Of a stretch of 64,000 bases of DNA, positions 34,801 to 49,800 are shown piece by piece. Under the pieces are notes generated by a model. The model made no database searches. It was given only the letters and a program-made list of their open reading frames with translations, and was not told the DNA's origin. The position numbers and the translations under genes are program-made. Origin of the DNA: Antedon mediterranea (Eukaryota; Echinodermata; Crinoidea; Comatulida; Antedonidae); contig NC_092675.1 in NCBI RefSeq assembly GCF_964355755.1, positions 6,916,312 through 6,980,311 of the forward strand. Direction: 5' to 3'. How positions within the stretch are numbered: the stretch's first letter is position 1; each line of letters begins with the position of its first letter.

Positions 34801-37800
34801 TTCTGCATTTACAGCTGTTCGTACAACTGTATTGAAATCCAGCAACGCTGCACAAATATTAACATTCGACGCAGAAGTAACAGATGTTGGAAAAGATTTT
34901 GATCATCGCTCGGGGTTATACATCTGTGACACACCAGGTGTTTACCACTTCACGTTTCATGCCATGCGACAGAGCAGCGCTGAGGACGTTTACGTAAAGC
35001 TTATGCACAATGGAAAATTAGTCGTCTCTGCTTTTAACGCTGATCAAGACGATCACTCGGATATTGCAAGTAACACGGCTATAATCGTACTGAGATTTGG
35101 CGATCGTGTATACTTGGAAGTTCCTGCTCATAATTCTGTATACAGTAACAGTCACAGACCAACAACTTTCAGTGGATTTCTTCTTATTCATGGTCGCAAC
35201 ATTAACTGATTATAAAGCCTTCAGATAGTATACATCATAAGCATGTGTTGCTTTTAAAGAATATACAATCTTTTTTATATCAATATATGATTAATATACA
35301 TATCAATGTTTAATCAGAAAATTCAATAACATGAAACAAATCACTTTTGCTTACCTTTATATCTGGTATTATAATTAGTACAGTATATTATATATTAAAT
35401 GCTAAATGAATCAATTATTGAAACTTAACTACTTTGAATTTGCTTTTGTAATTACAGTAGAAATCCTATTGAAGGGACACTTTGCCATGATACAAGAAGA
35501 AATGTATAAGTTAACACATGGCCAACTTCTATTAATGAGAAACTCCTATTAAGGGGCCACTTGGACTATGACAGCTGATTTCTAAAGTGGTCTATAATTA
35601 AAGATGTATTGTCCCCCAAAATCAGGAAAAATTAAGAATAAAATCCGACTTTAAATAGGCCATTTTGCATTTTTAATAAAGTTCACTTTTTTAGAAACAA
35701 AGCAAAAAATAAACGGTTCGTTTAAACCAAAAACTCATTGTCTGCCAGACAATTTAAGTGTTTTTTTGCTTTAAATTACATTTTTAAAGGTAAATAATTT
35801 TTTAGCGATCAAGTTTTTGGTCAAAATGAATAATTATTATGCAACGTTAAAATGACATATTCAACAACAAATTTTTTTAAAATAATTTTTTCAGTGGGAC
35901 AATATTTTATTTATTTTTTTATTTATAAACATATTTCTACTGGATGACAATATCAACGTTGTCCCACAAAGGGGACATTGTTGTTTTTCAAAAGGTCCAG
36001 CACAAAACCTAACAACATACTATAATTATATAATACATCGTTTCTTAAAAAAAGTAAAAAATGTTAATATATCTTTAAGAGGAGATAATTTTGAAATAAA
36101 AAAGAAAACTATTCTTACTTTGACCACATAGATCCCCGAAATAGTCAATTGTGCACAAGCATGAAGGTTGTCCATTCTCATTTACATAACAGGTGCCACC
36201 GTTCTGACATTGTTGACTACTTGCTAAGTTATCACATGCGCTTTGATCACATACGTCACCTAAGGATAAAAAGGCATCATTATAGTAAACATATAATCCT
36301 TAAGATTATGTTGAAAATGTTCACGGCCAATAAGATTAACTCAATTGTCCAGATTACCAAAGCTATACTCACACCTTTAACATCTGTGTAATTAGCCTGC
36401 TCAACGCGATCGATACCTCTCATCTTTACGATTTCAAATTAACCTTAATGATATTTTAATTATTTATAACAAATGAAGAATGCCATTATAACTGTTATAT
36501 CATATCATTAAACAAAGGTAAATAAAGTATAAAAATATGTACAGTGTCAACTAATGCATTATTTCATACCAAGATATCCCGGTAGACATTGACAGGTAAA
36601 TCCATTAGGAGCGTCTGTACAAGTAGCCCCATTTTGGCAGGGATCTTGAAGGTTACAGACACTGTCTAAACACTCTGATACATCTAAACCATCATCTGGA
36701 CTACTCAGATCAACATCTTGAATATTGATGTCAACTGTTCTAATGCAGCCAACAAAACCTGCCAAAACAAATTGATTACACACTTTTTTTATCTACATCC
36801 CACTCACATGTAATGCTCATAATTGCACGTTCAAGTATAAACACTCTCCCTAATTTAGGCTAAATTCAGATACAAAACCTGTTTTCTAAATTGTTAATAC
36901 AATTTAAGTTTAATCATATTCCAAAATCTTTCCCAAATTCATACCCAAGACCTATACTTAGTCAATATTATTAGTATTTATCAATAATGTACTAGTGTAT
37001 TAATATACAAATAATGAATGTCTAGATAATTTAAAAAATCAACAAACACTCAAAGCACTCTGATCTTTTCGAAATAATGCTATATAAATGTCTCATTATA
37101 AATTGAGGGCGTGATTGAGTGAAGACAGTGCTGATTTTTTGAGTAAATTTGCCTTTTTTTTTATGTATATAACATATATTTCACACATTTCTTTGTATGC
37201 TGTGTGGTTTACAAAATGAAAAGTAATATTTTCATGAGGCAAAAAAAAATAGTCTAAATAAAAATAATTATCAGGCCTAATGATATAAAGGTACATACCA
37301 CTATTGAACAGAATTTCTGTAGGCAGGCTTATAGTAGATGGAATACCACCTACAAATGTAATTACACCTGTGTCTAATCCCACACTTGACCCTTGTGTTG
37401 TACCAGTCACAGCAAAATCATCATTCAAACTTAAAGAGCCATCTTTTATGTTTCTGGAAGCCCTGACAATGTTCCATTCATTCAGCCTTACTACAGTAGA
37501 GCTAGTGAGGATCAAACTGCCTGTTGAAATTAATAAATAGTAACATTTAGATAGGGTTGTGAAGATAAAGTAGTTATAGCTACATTATTTTTTACTTTTT
37601 TACTTAGCTGAAATTTTCACTTACTTTTATTCCAAATCATAATTATTTTACCTAACAATTTTAAATCAAATGATAATAATAATAATATGAAAAGGAATGA
37701 ATGATTATTAGGCTTTAAAAAAACCAGTTCCTACAAATTCAGACTGTTTAATGCAGGATGGTTATTATGTTATCAATTTCATGTACAGTAGTTTGTGAAA

Positions 37801-40800
37801 AATGTAGGTAAAATATGTGAGACCTTTCAAGGTTTTTAAAGCCAATTTAAATTTAGTTGTGGCCTAAAAATATATTGGCAAGAATATGCAGCACTGGCCC
37901 AAGAATACACCATACTGGTACACAATTGTGTGTAATTATGGAATAAGTGAGTCAAATGACCAAGTGGTTAAGGCAGGGGCGCCGTTTACCGTACCCAAAG
38001 AGGCAACAATATCAGCACGAGTAGGGGTTACCTCGGTGAACTGGTTCACAAAATAGTCCCTGTATCGGGGGGATTACTACCTATGTGATAGGACAGTGAT
38101 TAATTTACTATTGGTAATCCTTGACCACATTTGCCTAAAGACATAATAAAATTAATGTAATTAATGAGTAATTATTTTCTACTACTATTCATACCTGATC
38201 CCAAGTTGAATGCGAACTGAACATTGCCATTTACTAAGCCAAGACCAATGAAATCATTGTTTTCACTGTTCCATAGAAGTAATCCATTATTGTCTTCAGG
38301 CTTAAACTCTATTGTTATCTCAGTGTTCGAAGACGTTACAAGTATGAAGTTGAAGGATAGGTATGATAATGCTGTAAATGATGGAACACTAATTGTGCTC
38401 ACTAAAAAAAAGAAGACAAAATAATTAAAATCAATTTTGAAATATTTACACATTTTTGTAGTTTAAATAATAATACAGAATTAATATTTGACATATTCTT
38501 TTATCAATAATGTTATACATCTATGATCTAATTACTCACAACAAAATAATGGCAGAATAAAAGCCTTACCCGTGTCACATGTTTGACCTGTCCACCCTGA
38601 GGTGCATATACATTCAAATTGTTGGTCACTGATAATACGGCATATTCCATTATTTAGACAGGTAGAGCTGGTACACGGTGAAAATGAGCAATAACTGATA
38701 TCTCTTCCACTCAATGCTGTTTCCCATGGCAATGGAAGGAATGTAGTTCCACCAATCTAAAATATGCAATATTGACTTTAATTTGACTGAATACTTATTG
38801 TACATCATCACTCACAAAATAAAAGTTAAAATTACAAACCTGAAGATCTTGGATACACCCAGAGAAGCCAGTAACGAATCCACCTTCCGGATGAAGTATT
38901 GTGAAGTCCTGAAGACCCCCAATGTATAGGCTGCTGTCTGCTGTTAAACTAACTGCTGTTCCTCCTGCCTGGATGGTATATCTTATGTTGTCTACATACA
39001 AATCAGCAGTACGTGCCATTCTTGTAACAGTAATTTGATGCCAACTATTTAAACTTATTATGGTACTGCTAACAATTGCTGTTGCTCCCCCTGGTAAAAT
39101 AAGAATGATATTCAAAGTAGAAATATGGCTGACATAGGAACTAGAAAAGCAGTAATTCATTATTATTTTATTTAAATTTAAAAGGATATATTGATTGATT
39201 GTATTGATTATTGTAGATAATAAAGGGAAAAAAGAAATTTGAAATGACTGTAAAAGTTAAAGAAAATCTATTTATTTATTTTTTATTTATATTTAAAAAA
39301 ATTTTAATCTGGTGGCCATGACTTAAAGTTTGTCCTCCTTCTGCACACATTTAACTGGAAATGTAAATCAGCACTTGTTCTTAACTGCAAACACAGGTTA
39401 TTTATATGTAGTATATGGATCAAAATGACAAAATTACTAACCCATTTTGTATCTAAATTGCACCATGCTATTTATGAGGCCAAGAGCAAAGAAATCACCA
39501 GCAGTGTTGAACTGATCTTCCATGTACAACAGGAGTCCAGAGCCAGATGTTGGCCTGATTAAAAGACTAATACGAGTTTCCTTATTCAGACCAACAGGGG
39601 AACCAAACGTGATAAAAGATGTTTCACTGAATTCTGGTATCAAGGATGTTAAATCTAATATATTGTGGATAAAAAATAATAATTTACATCAAAGAAATTA
39701 TTGTATATTATGGGAATAAAATATATAGTCTTCCAATACTAAACACCTATGGGCTGGCCAAATATGTCTGGATTTCCAGAAAGTTTGGTATTCAGAATGT
39801 GTTTTTAATGTTAAAAAAAGAATTTGGGACCTTTTGGACCTCACGAAAAGTCTATTATTGGGAGATTTTCGCGTTTCAGGGAGTCCTGTATTTGGAGAGT
39901 TGACTGTATAACATTTTAGATATGGAGTAGAAACTGTTATTAGCTCCAACTATGGGTTAGGATTGAACCCTGTACCTTGGGATTGGAAGCCAAGCTACAC
40001 CTCCACTACTACTTGATTATACCATTATTGTTAAGGGATGTTTCTTATTTAGAAATAAACTATAAATTTGTTATTGATGCATAGAACTCACCTAAGTTGT
40101 CTGAGCACGTCACACCAGTTTTCCCAAGAGGGCAGGAACATGTGAACGTGTTCCTACCAGAAATACACGTAGAGCCATCTGCACAATTATTGTTTGAACA
40201 AAAGTCTGTGCTGGACTCGCAATTTGTTCCTGTAAACCCAGGCTGGCAGTTGCAAATGTAGGAGCCAGGGATTGTTATACATGTAGCCTGGTTTAAGCAG
40301 GGCGTAGCCTGACAAAGGTCTTCATCACACTGGGCAATGTTAGCGCCGCTTATGTATCCACCAGAGGAGAAGCTAATAAACAATACAAACATATATTTAT
40401 ATAATGATTCAATAACTATGCATTGTTAGTTATAAACAAACACTTCATAATACTGATTGCAGGAATGACATCCACAGTATAAAACAGAATTCAGTGTCAG
40501 TCATCTGATTCTTGATAGAAACATAACATTCTCAATATGTGTTTTTATTTGGGGATATGTTGTATTTAGTCATTCAAAGTAACGATATTATAAAGATAGT
40601 AAGATTTATTTTCTTTTTTTGTCTTAAGCTCTGTCTACACCCACCAAACTGTACGTGACAAACAAAATGTGATGTGCCCATATATGGGCATGATGATGTC
40701 ACATCACTACCATGTTTGGACATGTCACTACCATACTTGGGCACATCACACTTTTTTGTCAAACTAGTTTGATAGTGATAGACAGAGCTTTATACCTGAT

Positions 40801-43800
40801 TCACAAGTACAACAATATTACAATATGTAACATATTGATACAATTGGTAAGAACATGTGAAAGTGTTACCATTATAAATCTGTGTAAAATCTCAACAAGT
40901 TGGTAAAGATCACACAGATGTAAAACACAGCGGTATATTGCGCATATTACATTATTACGTTTAAATTACAACATTACAAACTACTGATGAGTTATCTATG
41001 TAACAATTTTTTTTATTACATTTTTTGTTGCATTTTTGTGTGTGAATCGGGCATTCCATTTACACTTACCTATAAGTAAGTCCTTGTATTGTTAATGACA
41101 ATATGCAGCCAGAAAAACCAGAAAACACTTGCGCCCTCAATGAAGCTGGAGTAAGATCATCCATTCCACCAACAAACACTTCTGGGTTAACATTGAGAGA
41201 GGTCAAAGATCCACCAGCAGATCCAAGTTTTGTGCTATAAGACAAAAATGAGAAATTATTATTAAGCTATCATTATAAAAAGATTTATTTATAAAACATC
41301 TTCAGAAAAACATATTCTAAAGTCAAAGAATATGTAGATTAGTTTAATCACATTACTGTAAGTTTTTTTCATTGCCTTCTGGTAACTGGTCTTACACTAA
41401 GTTAGTTTCGCCAAAATGTTAGTACTCTATAATGAGTACACGCTTTAAATTACTTTCTAACCTAAAGATCTTCGTAAATAAAAAAGTTGCTATAGCTCTA
41501 TTAGATTATGTAATGACCTTTGTACTAACCTCTGACCTGAGACAACCATTTGATCATCTATTCCTGGCCTTATAACAGTTACTGTAACCCATGTGTTAGA
41601 AATTACTTTCTAACATAAAACAGTTGCTATCCTAGCTCTATTAGATTATTGTAATGACCTTTGTACTAACCTCTGACCTGAGACAACCATTTGAGCATCT
41701 ATTCCTGTCCTTATAACAGTTACCGTAACCCATGTGTTGAGAGGTATAATGTCACTGACCAACTGACCTGTGCTTCCTCCTGTAATATATATAAATAATT
41801 AAACAATTTTTGTTACATTTATAATATAATGATCAGCTTTGGCTGGATGGACCACTCTTCTTAAATATTGTTGAAATAAAATTAAAAAAATAAATATATA
41901 TTTTAAGTTGAAATTTGCTTTAATTTTTTTATAAATTTAAAACATTGAAGACTTTTCTGGTTCACTGATAAACATAATTAATCATATGATCACATTGTAA
42001 ACAAATTCAAAATGTAATTTTTATTTTATAAAATCTCAAAATGATTAAATATACAACCTACCAAGATTGAATTCAAACTCAACTCGTTGGTTTGTCAATG
42101 ATAAAGCAAAGAAATCACCCATGATGTTATCTTGACGACTGTACAGCAGAAGACCATTGGGATCTTCCGCACGGAATTGTATCGTAAAGGTAAGACTGTT
42201 AAGTACAGACGAATCTGGTGGCAATGGGAACTTTATGTAGGAATTTTGGTAAAAGAAAGGAACATCTGTCTGAACGCCTGAAAAAAAAAGTTTATATTAA
42301 AAAACTGTATACTTGCTCATATTCCAGATAGTTTAAAATATTTTAAATGTTAGGTCCAACTGGAACCCTATAAGGTTTTGGTCTTCAGAGAGTCTGTGAT
42401 TTTATATAATAAAATATTGAAGCAATTTGGTGATAAATCAGAGTCTAAAGCTCTGCCTACACTATCAAAATTTATGTCACAAAAAATGTGATGATGTCAT
42501 ATCACTACAATATTTGGCCATATCACTACGATATTTAAGCACATCACACTTTTTTTTCAAACTATTGCTTTAGACAACAACCTGTGTAATGGTAAGGCAT
42601 GCGAGAATGGGGTTGAGACCTGCCTATAGTGCTTGTATCCTTAGACAAGATGCTTTATTCTCATTACCTCGTCCTTCGGATGGGATGTAAAGATATTAAT
42701 GCTGTGTACATACATTGTATACTATTCAAAAGGAGGAAATTATCTCCCAGTGTGCTGATAAGGTACAGAACCAGAGTCTGGTTCTGAAGCGGTAACCAGG
42801 GGAAAAAAAGATAAAATTATGCAATTATTTTACACTAAACACTTTTTAAAGAAAAACAATAAATCCACATGTACATACTTGTTTCACATACTGGACCCGC
42901 AAATCCAATGGGACATAAACATTCAGTTCCTTCAGGATTATCAAGGCATGATCCGCCATTCAGACAAGGATTACCAACACAGATTGAGGCTTCACAGTCA
43001 ATTCCACCATATCCAGAGTTACAACTGCACACATAACTACTTCCAGTCTGCAAAATCAAGTTTTTTGAATATAAAGGTGTTTAAAGAAAAAAATAAATGG
43101 CAATTTTGAAGAAATGGTTTGGCAATAAACGACTTATGTGAGGGGAGAAAACAACCCAACCAGACTTAAATTTTCAGAAAATTATATTTTTTAAGCTTCA
43201 TTTCATGAAATAAAATGGAATTAATATTTAATTGTATCGTCTGATACGTAAGCTACCTATTGCTAATTTGCAATGGTGTTTTCTTTTCAACAATATTTTT
43301 TTTATTTCATTCATATGTTATAAAATAGTAAATTAGACTGAATAATGATATTACTAAAGAGATCATACAACATTAACTCTACCTGCTCAACACACTGCCC
43401 TCTTCCATTGCAGTCAATATTTTCACAGACATCCACGAGGCAGTTTCCTATATTAGCGCCAGCATTGTAAGAATTAAGCAGATCAATGACTTGGTCACTA
43501 AGCTGTAGGTCTTGTACACAGCCGTCCAATGTGTCCCTTACAAAGGATACTCGGGGTATAACATTCTAAACACAATTTATTGAAAAGTTAGCGTCTTTTA
43601 TAAATATGCATTTAAAAAAGGAAAATTATTTTGACTATACTACAAAATTTATAATTCTTCTTTTAGACATCATATAAAAGTTACAAATAAAGACAAACAT
43701 CCTAATTTTGCACTTAACCATATTAAACCATCAAACAGATGCTGTTATAACACTGAAAATCTACTTACCGGTGCTAATCCACCAACATACACATTACTCA

Positions 43801-46800
43801 ATCCAGTGAAGGTTGTTCCACTAACTACTGTGGACAATCTGTCTGCTTCATCAACAGATATCAACAAGTTCTGTCCAGATTGCTCAATATCAATAGTGTG
43901 AAAGTTACCATCTCCATACGATAGCTGACTGGTCAGAGATACAACGCTAGGAAGCAGACTATACCTCATTCGAAACTCTATTCTTCCTGACTGTAAATAA
44001 AGTGCCATGTAGTCACCTACATGAACAAAAATAATATTACAGATACTGTAAGTATATACTGTACTTTCGCAAGAATTATCGTATAAGAGGATTAATAATA
44101 AAAAGCTGGGCATCTAGAAAGAAATAGAGAGTTTCAAAATAGTAAATTTAGGAATAAATGAAAAACATTACCATTTTCTACAGTGGGTACTACATAAAGT
44201 ATCAACCCATTTGACTGGCTTGATGAAGCGGACACTGTGATAGCCAACGGAGATGTAAATGTGTGACTGTATTGCAGATAGCTGTTATCACCAAATGATG
44301 GGATCTGTACCGATAAACCTAACAAATACAAATAAAACTGTTATTTACCCCAAAAATATAATATCTTAACCTATTGTCATATAAGAATACAATAATTACA
44401 ATAAGTATTAAACAAATAAACTGTACATATTTTTTTTATGACTAAACACATTTTAAAATGTCTATACAGTATTTATAATATATATATATATATATATACC
44501 GAGATTCAAACCTGGACCTTCTGCTTGATATGCAGCTGTCCTATCCATTAGACCACTGGGGCTTTCATGGTATAGTTCAAACCCGATTGGAGATTTTATA
44601 TATGAATAAATACAAATGAATAATAAAGAAGTATAGCATACTCTCTGAACACGTTGTCCCAGTAGTTCCAACGAGGCAAAGACAAGAGAATGTTGATGTT
44701 GTCAAAGGCAAACATGGGGCGCTGTTTGCACACTGAATGTTGTCGCAGATGGTATTCTGGCAAAGTGTACCAAAGTATGGATTTAAACAGTTACATATGT
44801 ATCCATTTACCTAAAAGAAAATTGATTGTTATTTTAGAATCCCTGGTATCATTTAGTACAGTAGGAATGATAGGGATGATTTTTAAAGGTTGTGCAATGA
44901 AGTCTTGGAAAACAGCATAAAGCAACAGTGACAATAATTATATAAACTATTTATAATATTTGTATAAAATCATATTTCCTTTTTTTCCTTCAACTCATTT
45001 AAAACATAGGAGTAGAAGTGGCTAATTTCTCCATAGTACTGTACATCTCATGTAAAGTAAACCTTGAACACAGGTATTAGACCACAGTTGACTGTGTCAA
45101 TAGAAAATAATGAAATTGACGTACAGTCGACTAACTTATTACATGCATGGCAGACCATGCCTATAGAAAAGTTAAAATTACATGCACAGTTAATCGTACT
45201 GATTGCCTCATTAGCGTATAGCAGTCAGAGTCAGCTACTGTGAAATATTCATACTTTATTCAATCCAATTAATCTTTCATTTATGAATGAATATTAAGAG
45301 GCACTTACCAAATCTTGGCAATTTCCATTATTTGCACATGGATTAGATACACACTCATTTATATTCGTCTGACAAAAGTCACCTGTATATCCAAGTTGAC
45401 ATGTACAGGTGTAACCCTTTATATTAGATACATCCAAACTACATCCAGCCCCATTTAAACAAGGATTGCCTGATGAAATAAAAAAAAAACTTGTATCATT
45501 AATTTGTAGAAAGTTTGAAAAGAGAATTAAACATTTCAATCATGTTCGGTTTAAGCAAAGCAATCTCACAGGTGCAGGAAATACCATTTCTACAGTGTGC
45601 ACATTTTAAATTAGGTAGGCCTTAAGCTTCAATATTACATAGCCTATAACAGATATCGCCTTTTAAATTGGTAAAATATAAGATTTGACATCCCCTCGGG
45701 GAATGATATTTTGCTCTCTGGAATATATTTCCCTCGAGCAAAATATCATTCCCTCGGGGATGTCAAATCTTATATTTCACCTCTAAGCAGGCAATATCTG
45801 TATAATATGTAATACTTACTTGCACAATAATTACAGGAGAAACTGTCTGCCAAGTTCTGACATGGCACATTTTGCGGGCATGGATTCCGTGCACACGCAT
45901 CTTGTAGACTCTCACAGTTGGCACCTGCATAACCTGTTGTACACTGGCATGTATATGTTGTGCCATAGATAGAATTGGGTACGTTGAAGCAGACAGCGCC
46001 ATTCTGACAGGGGAGATTAGCACAGCTTGACTGTATTTCACATAGAGTACCAGAATAACCCGCAGCACATACACACCTGTCAATAAATGGAGCAACCGTA
46101 AAAGTTAGGATATGTTATTGATTTGTATTCATGCACAAAAAACACCAAACTTTGTTTTTTATGTGCGTAAGAAGTAAATATAGTGTGCACCAGTTTGGAG
46201 GATGTGTGGAGGAGGGTGGAGGAAAAAAAAAGAGACAATTGAGACAAGAGAAGAAAAATAAAGAAATATGTGTATAATTTACATTCAACTAGATGCATAT
46301 GGCATAGATATGAGTGAGTCTTGCAGTAATGTATTGTCTGATATGTTGAACTATGTATGTTATATACTATTGTTGAATAAAGAATGTCGTTGACTTTTTT
46401 GGAAATGTTCCCATATTTATGTCCTTTGAAAAGCACATAAATAAAATGCTTTATACAGTACATTGAAGTTATTTAGCAATCACACAAACGTATAGACATT
46501 CTACAACGAATGATAGCTTACGTATAAAAATTGATTTGATCAAGACAAGTAGCTCCATTCTGACAAGAATTCCCTATACATTCATCTCTATCAAATTCAC
46601 AGGATGTACCAAAATATCCTAAAATAAAATATAAAACGTATTGACGCAAAGTGCTGTATTGCGTAATCACAAGTGAGAACCGACGACGCAACAGTGCTAC
46701 AAAAATCGCAGGTTTGATATCACGCAGACGGGGTAAAAACACAATTATTGGAAGGGCATTTTTTTACGTTGCGTAGGTTATTTTACGTTGAGTCGCTAGT

Positions 46801-49800
46801 GGGAACCAACCACTGATCTTAAGCTATCATGTTTACAAGGAATTTTGGAAAACAATAGACTATCTTATATCATGGCCACTAAAAGTTGGTGTTCATGGGT
46901 ACCAACACACTGAACAGTTCAATATTAGAAAATAAAGTTGATTAATCAACGACTTTTAAGAAGTTCACATAAATCAATTGTAACTTAATAAACCAAATTA
47001 ATATGTTATAAAGTATTGATGTACAACTACTAATGTGTTTGTAATAAAATACACATGGTCATCAAAAATTTCTCCATGGTTACACCATTTAGAGCCAAAA
47101 ATATAAACCTGTCATGTACAGTATATCCACAACAATTAACTGAGGAATATAAACATTATTATGCAGGGAGGTTTACGATTTGTCACTGATAAACTCCACT
47201 AACCTGGTATACAGTTACAAACATAGGCTGATCCTAATGTGTCACAGGTCGCACCGTTCTGACATGGGTTTGACAAACATAGGTCAGAAACACGTTCACA
47301 AAGTGTACCACTGAAACCACTCGGACATGAGCATTCGTAGATGCCGTTCAACAAGTTACACACCCCTCCATTCTGGCATGGGGTGACACTGCAGTCATCC
47401 GAAAATTCACAACGTTGCCCGTTGTAACCAGGTGGGCATCTAAATAAACAAATAACAGTATATTTTAATCGATTTATTATCATAAGTGGACAAACGAAAT
47501 TATATACATTGTCATTCAATAAAGTTTTTAAAAATATCTATCTATTCAGGAAAAATGCAGAAACCCTTTCATAGTAATGTATTGTCATCATGGTGCTATC
47601 ATCCAGTCCATTTGTACTTTAATCACTGGTATTTATTACCATTGAAAAGGAATATCAGTTGTTTGTCACATACAAATATATATAAATACCCTAATTTTTT
47701 TTCCCATACAAAATATTTAAAATAATCACCTGCAAACAAATTGTCCTAATCCGTCTTCTAAACAATCTCCTCTGACGCATGGATTACCGGCACATCCAGT
47801 AGCTACGATGACGTTTTCACATAATGTTCCATCAAAGCCACGAGGACAATCACAAAAAAGCTTCAAATAAGATATATTGAATAAATCAGAATAATTAAAC
47901 TAGTAACTAAAGTTATAAACTGGTTAATTTTACAAGTATTACTTTATAACCAGGTTAGTCCCAATGTTAACCAATCTACTTTATAACTAGGTTACATACA
48001 TACCTGTCCATTTTGGTCCCAGCAAATACCTTCGTTTTGACAAGGGTTATTGGGATAGCATACACCAGCAGATATGTCACACCATAATCCCTGATAGCTA
48101 TCAGCACAAATACAGAATGGACCTGGGGACGAGATTGATAAAAACATAATTAGCATAAAAATCATCTTAGTCAATGATTCAAATCTTTATGCATATCTAC
48201 ACTATCAAATTTTATGTGACAAAATGTGATGCGCCCATATATGGACATGATGATGATCACTACAATATTTAAGCATAAAACTACTGTATTTGGACACATG
48301 ATGTCCATACATTGAGATAAAACTAGTGGTGGTATGGCAAAAAGATAAATGCCAGCTCTACACATTAAAGCCATACTATAACTCTCAGTTTAAAAGTAAT
48401 TTACATACAAACTAAAGATAAAAAATTGCTTTCTTCTTTCTTTCACTTTATTTTTACATTTAGTTTATTAATTCCTCTGTGGTACGTTAAATTTTTCAAG
48501 GGTAAATAAAATAAAAATCAAAATATTTTACCAATGCTATCTTCATAGCAATCTCCTCCATTTTGGCAAGGGTTTATTGGATTACATGACACAGCAACAG
48601 TCTGACAAAGATCACCAACATATCCACCTCTACAGGTACATGTATAACCACTTGCAGAGCTTGTCTCCACACAAAGCCCGCTATTCTGGCAAGGCTGAGT
48701 ATCACAAGGACTTGGTAGCTGGGTTTCGCATCTGTCGCCTTAATTATCAAATAAAATATATCAATAACATTAAAATTTATTATTTATACATTTTTTATAT
48801 GCATGTATATAAGTTTCCTGTATATCGTTTTTGTAGTTCTGAAAAGAAATCATTAGTTGTTTGGATATTGATTTATTTTATGATAGTTTAAATGTATTTA
48901 AGGGTAAAATTGTTAAATCTCTATAATGTTCCAATCTTTGTTTATGTTATTGTTGCTTATTTGAATTTATTATTATAGTTTGTTATCGTTGAACTGAATA
49001 AAAATTTTAAACCATTCGTGAGTTTGATCGAAGCATATTGATCGAAATATCAAGTAGTATCAGAGATATTCAACCGTGTCAACAGTAATAAACAAGTATA
49101 GAAATTAATTATTAAGTTTTACATAAATCAAATAAAAATAAAAACTCATTAACGGTCAAGTGACCAATCGTATTAGGATTATTGATAATAAGGAGTGATG
49201 ATGATCAAAGCATATTGATCGAAACATCGAGAAACAGTTCTATTCAGAACTAACATACATGGTGGAACGCAAACTTTATATAAAAATTTTATTTCGCCAT
49301 ACAAACCTTCAAACAACATATTAGGATTGAATTTTAAAAAAAATGAATTTATAGCCAAGTCTTACCAATATATAATCCAGTACACACACAATTAAAGGAA
49401 TCGAATCCATTGTTTGTACAAGTACCAGAATTTAAACACGGATTGCTGTCACATGGCATTGGAGGAAGTGTAGATGCACAGTTTGTGCCTGTGAATCCAG
49501 AGAAACAGCTACAGAAGTAAGTATCACCATTATTGAAGCAGGTGCCATAAACACATGGCTCACTATCACAAGGCATGATCTGCTGATCGCAATTAAAACC
49601 AGTATACCCAGACAAACACTGACAGGTGTAAGAATTCCCAAGGTCGACACAGTTTCCGTTAACACATGGCCCGGAGTCACAAGGCAGCACACGCGTTTCA
49701 CAATTATCTCCAGTGTATCCTGTGTTACATTGGCAGAGATATCCATTACTTGTCACTGTACATACGCCATTAACACACGGGTTGCTATCACAGGGTGTAA

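Noticed and set aside
44498-44562. Functional tRNA-Arg gene
   Set aside because: The 5' half is tRNA-like but the 3' acceptor strand is replaced by a TA repeat and the anticodon arm is altered.
46080-46463. 127-codon minus-strand ORF next to exon 16
   Set aside because: Low-complexity, rich in F/Y/H/S from AT-rich intron sequence; no conserved features.
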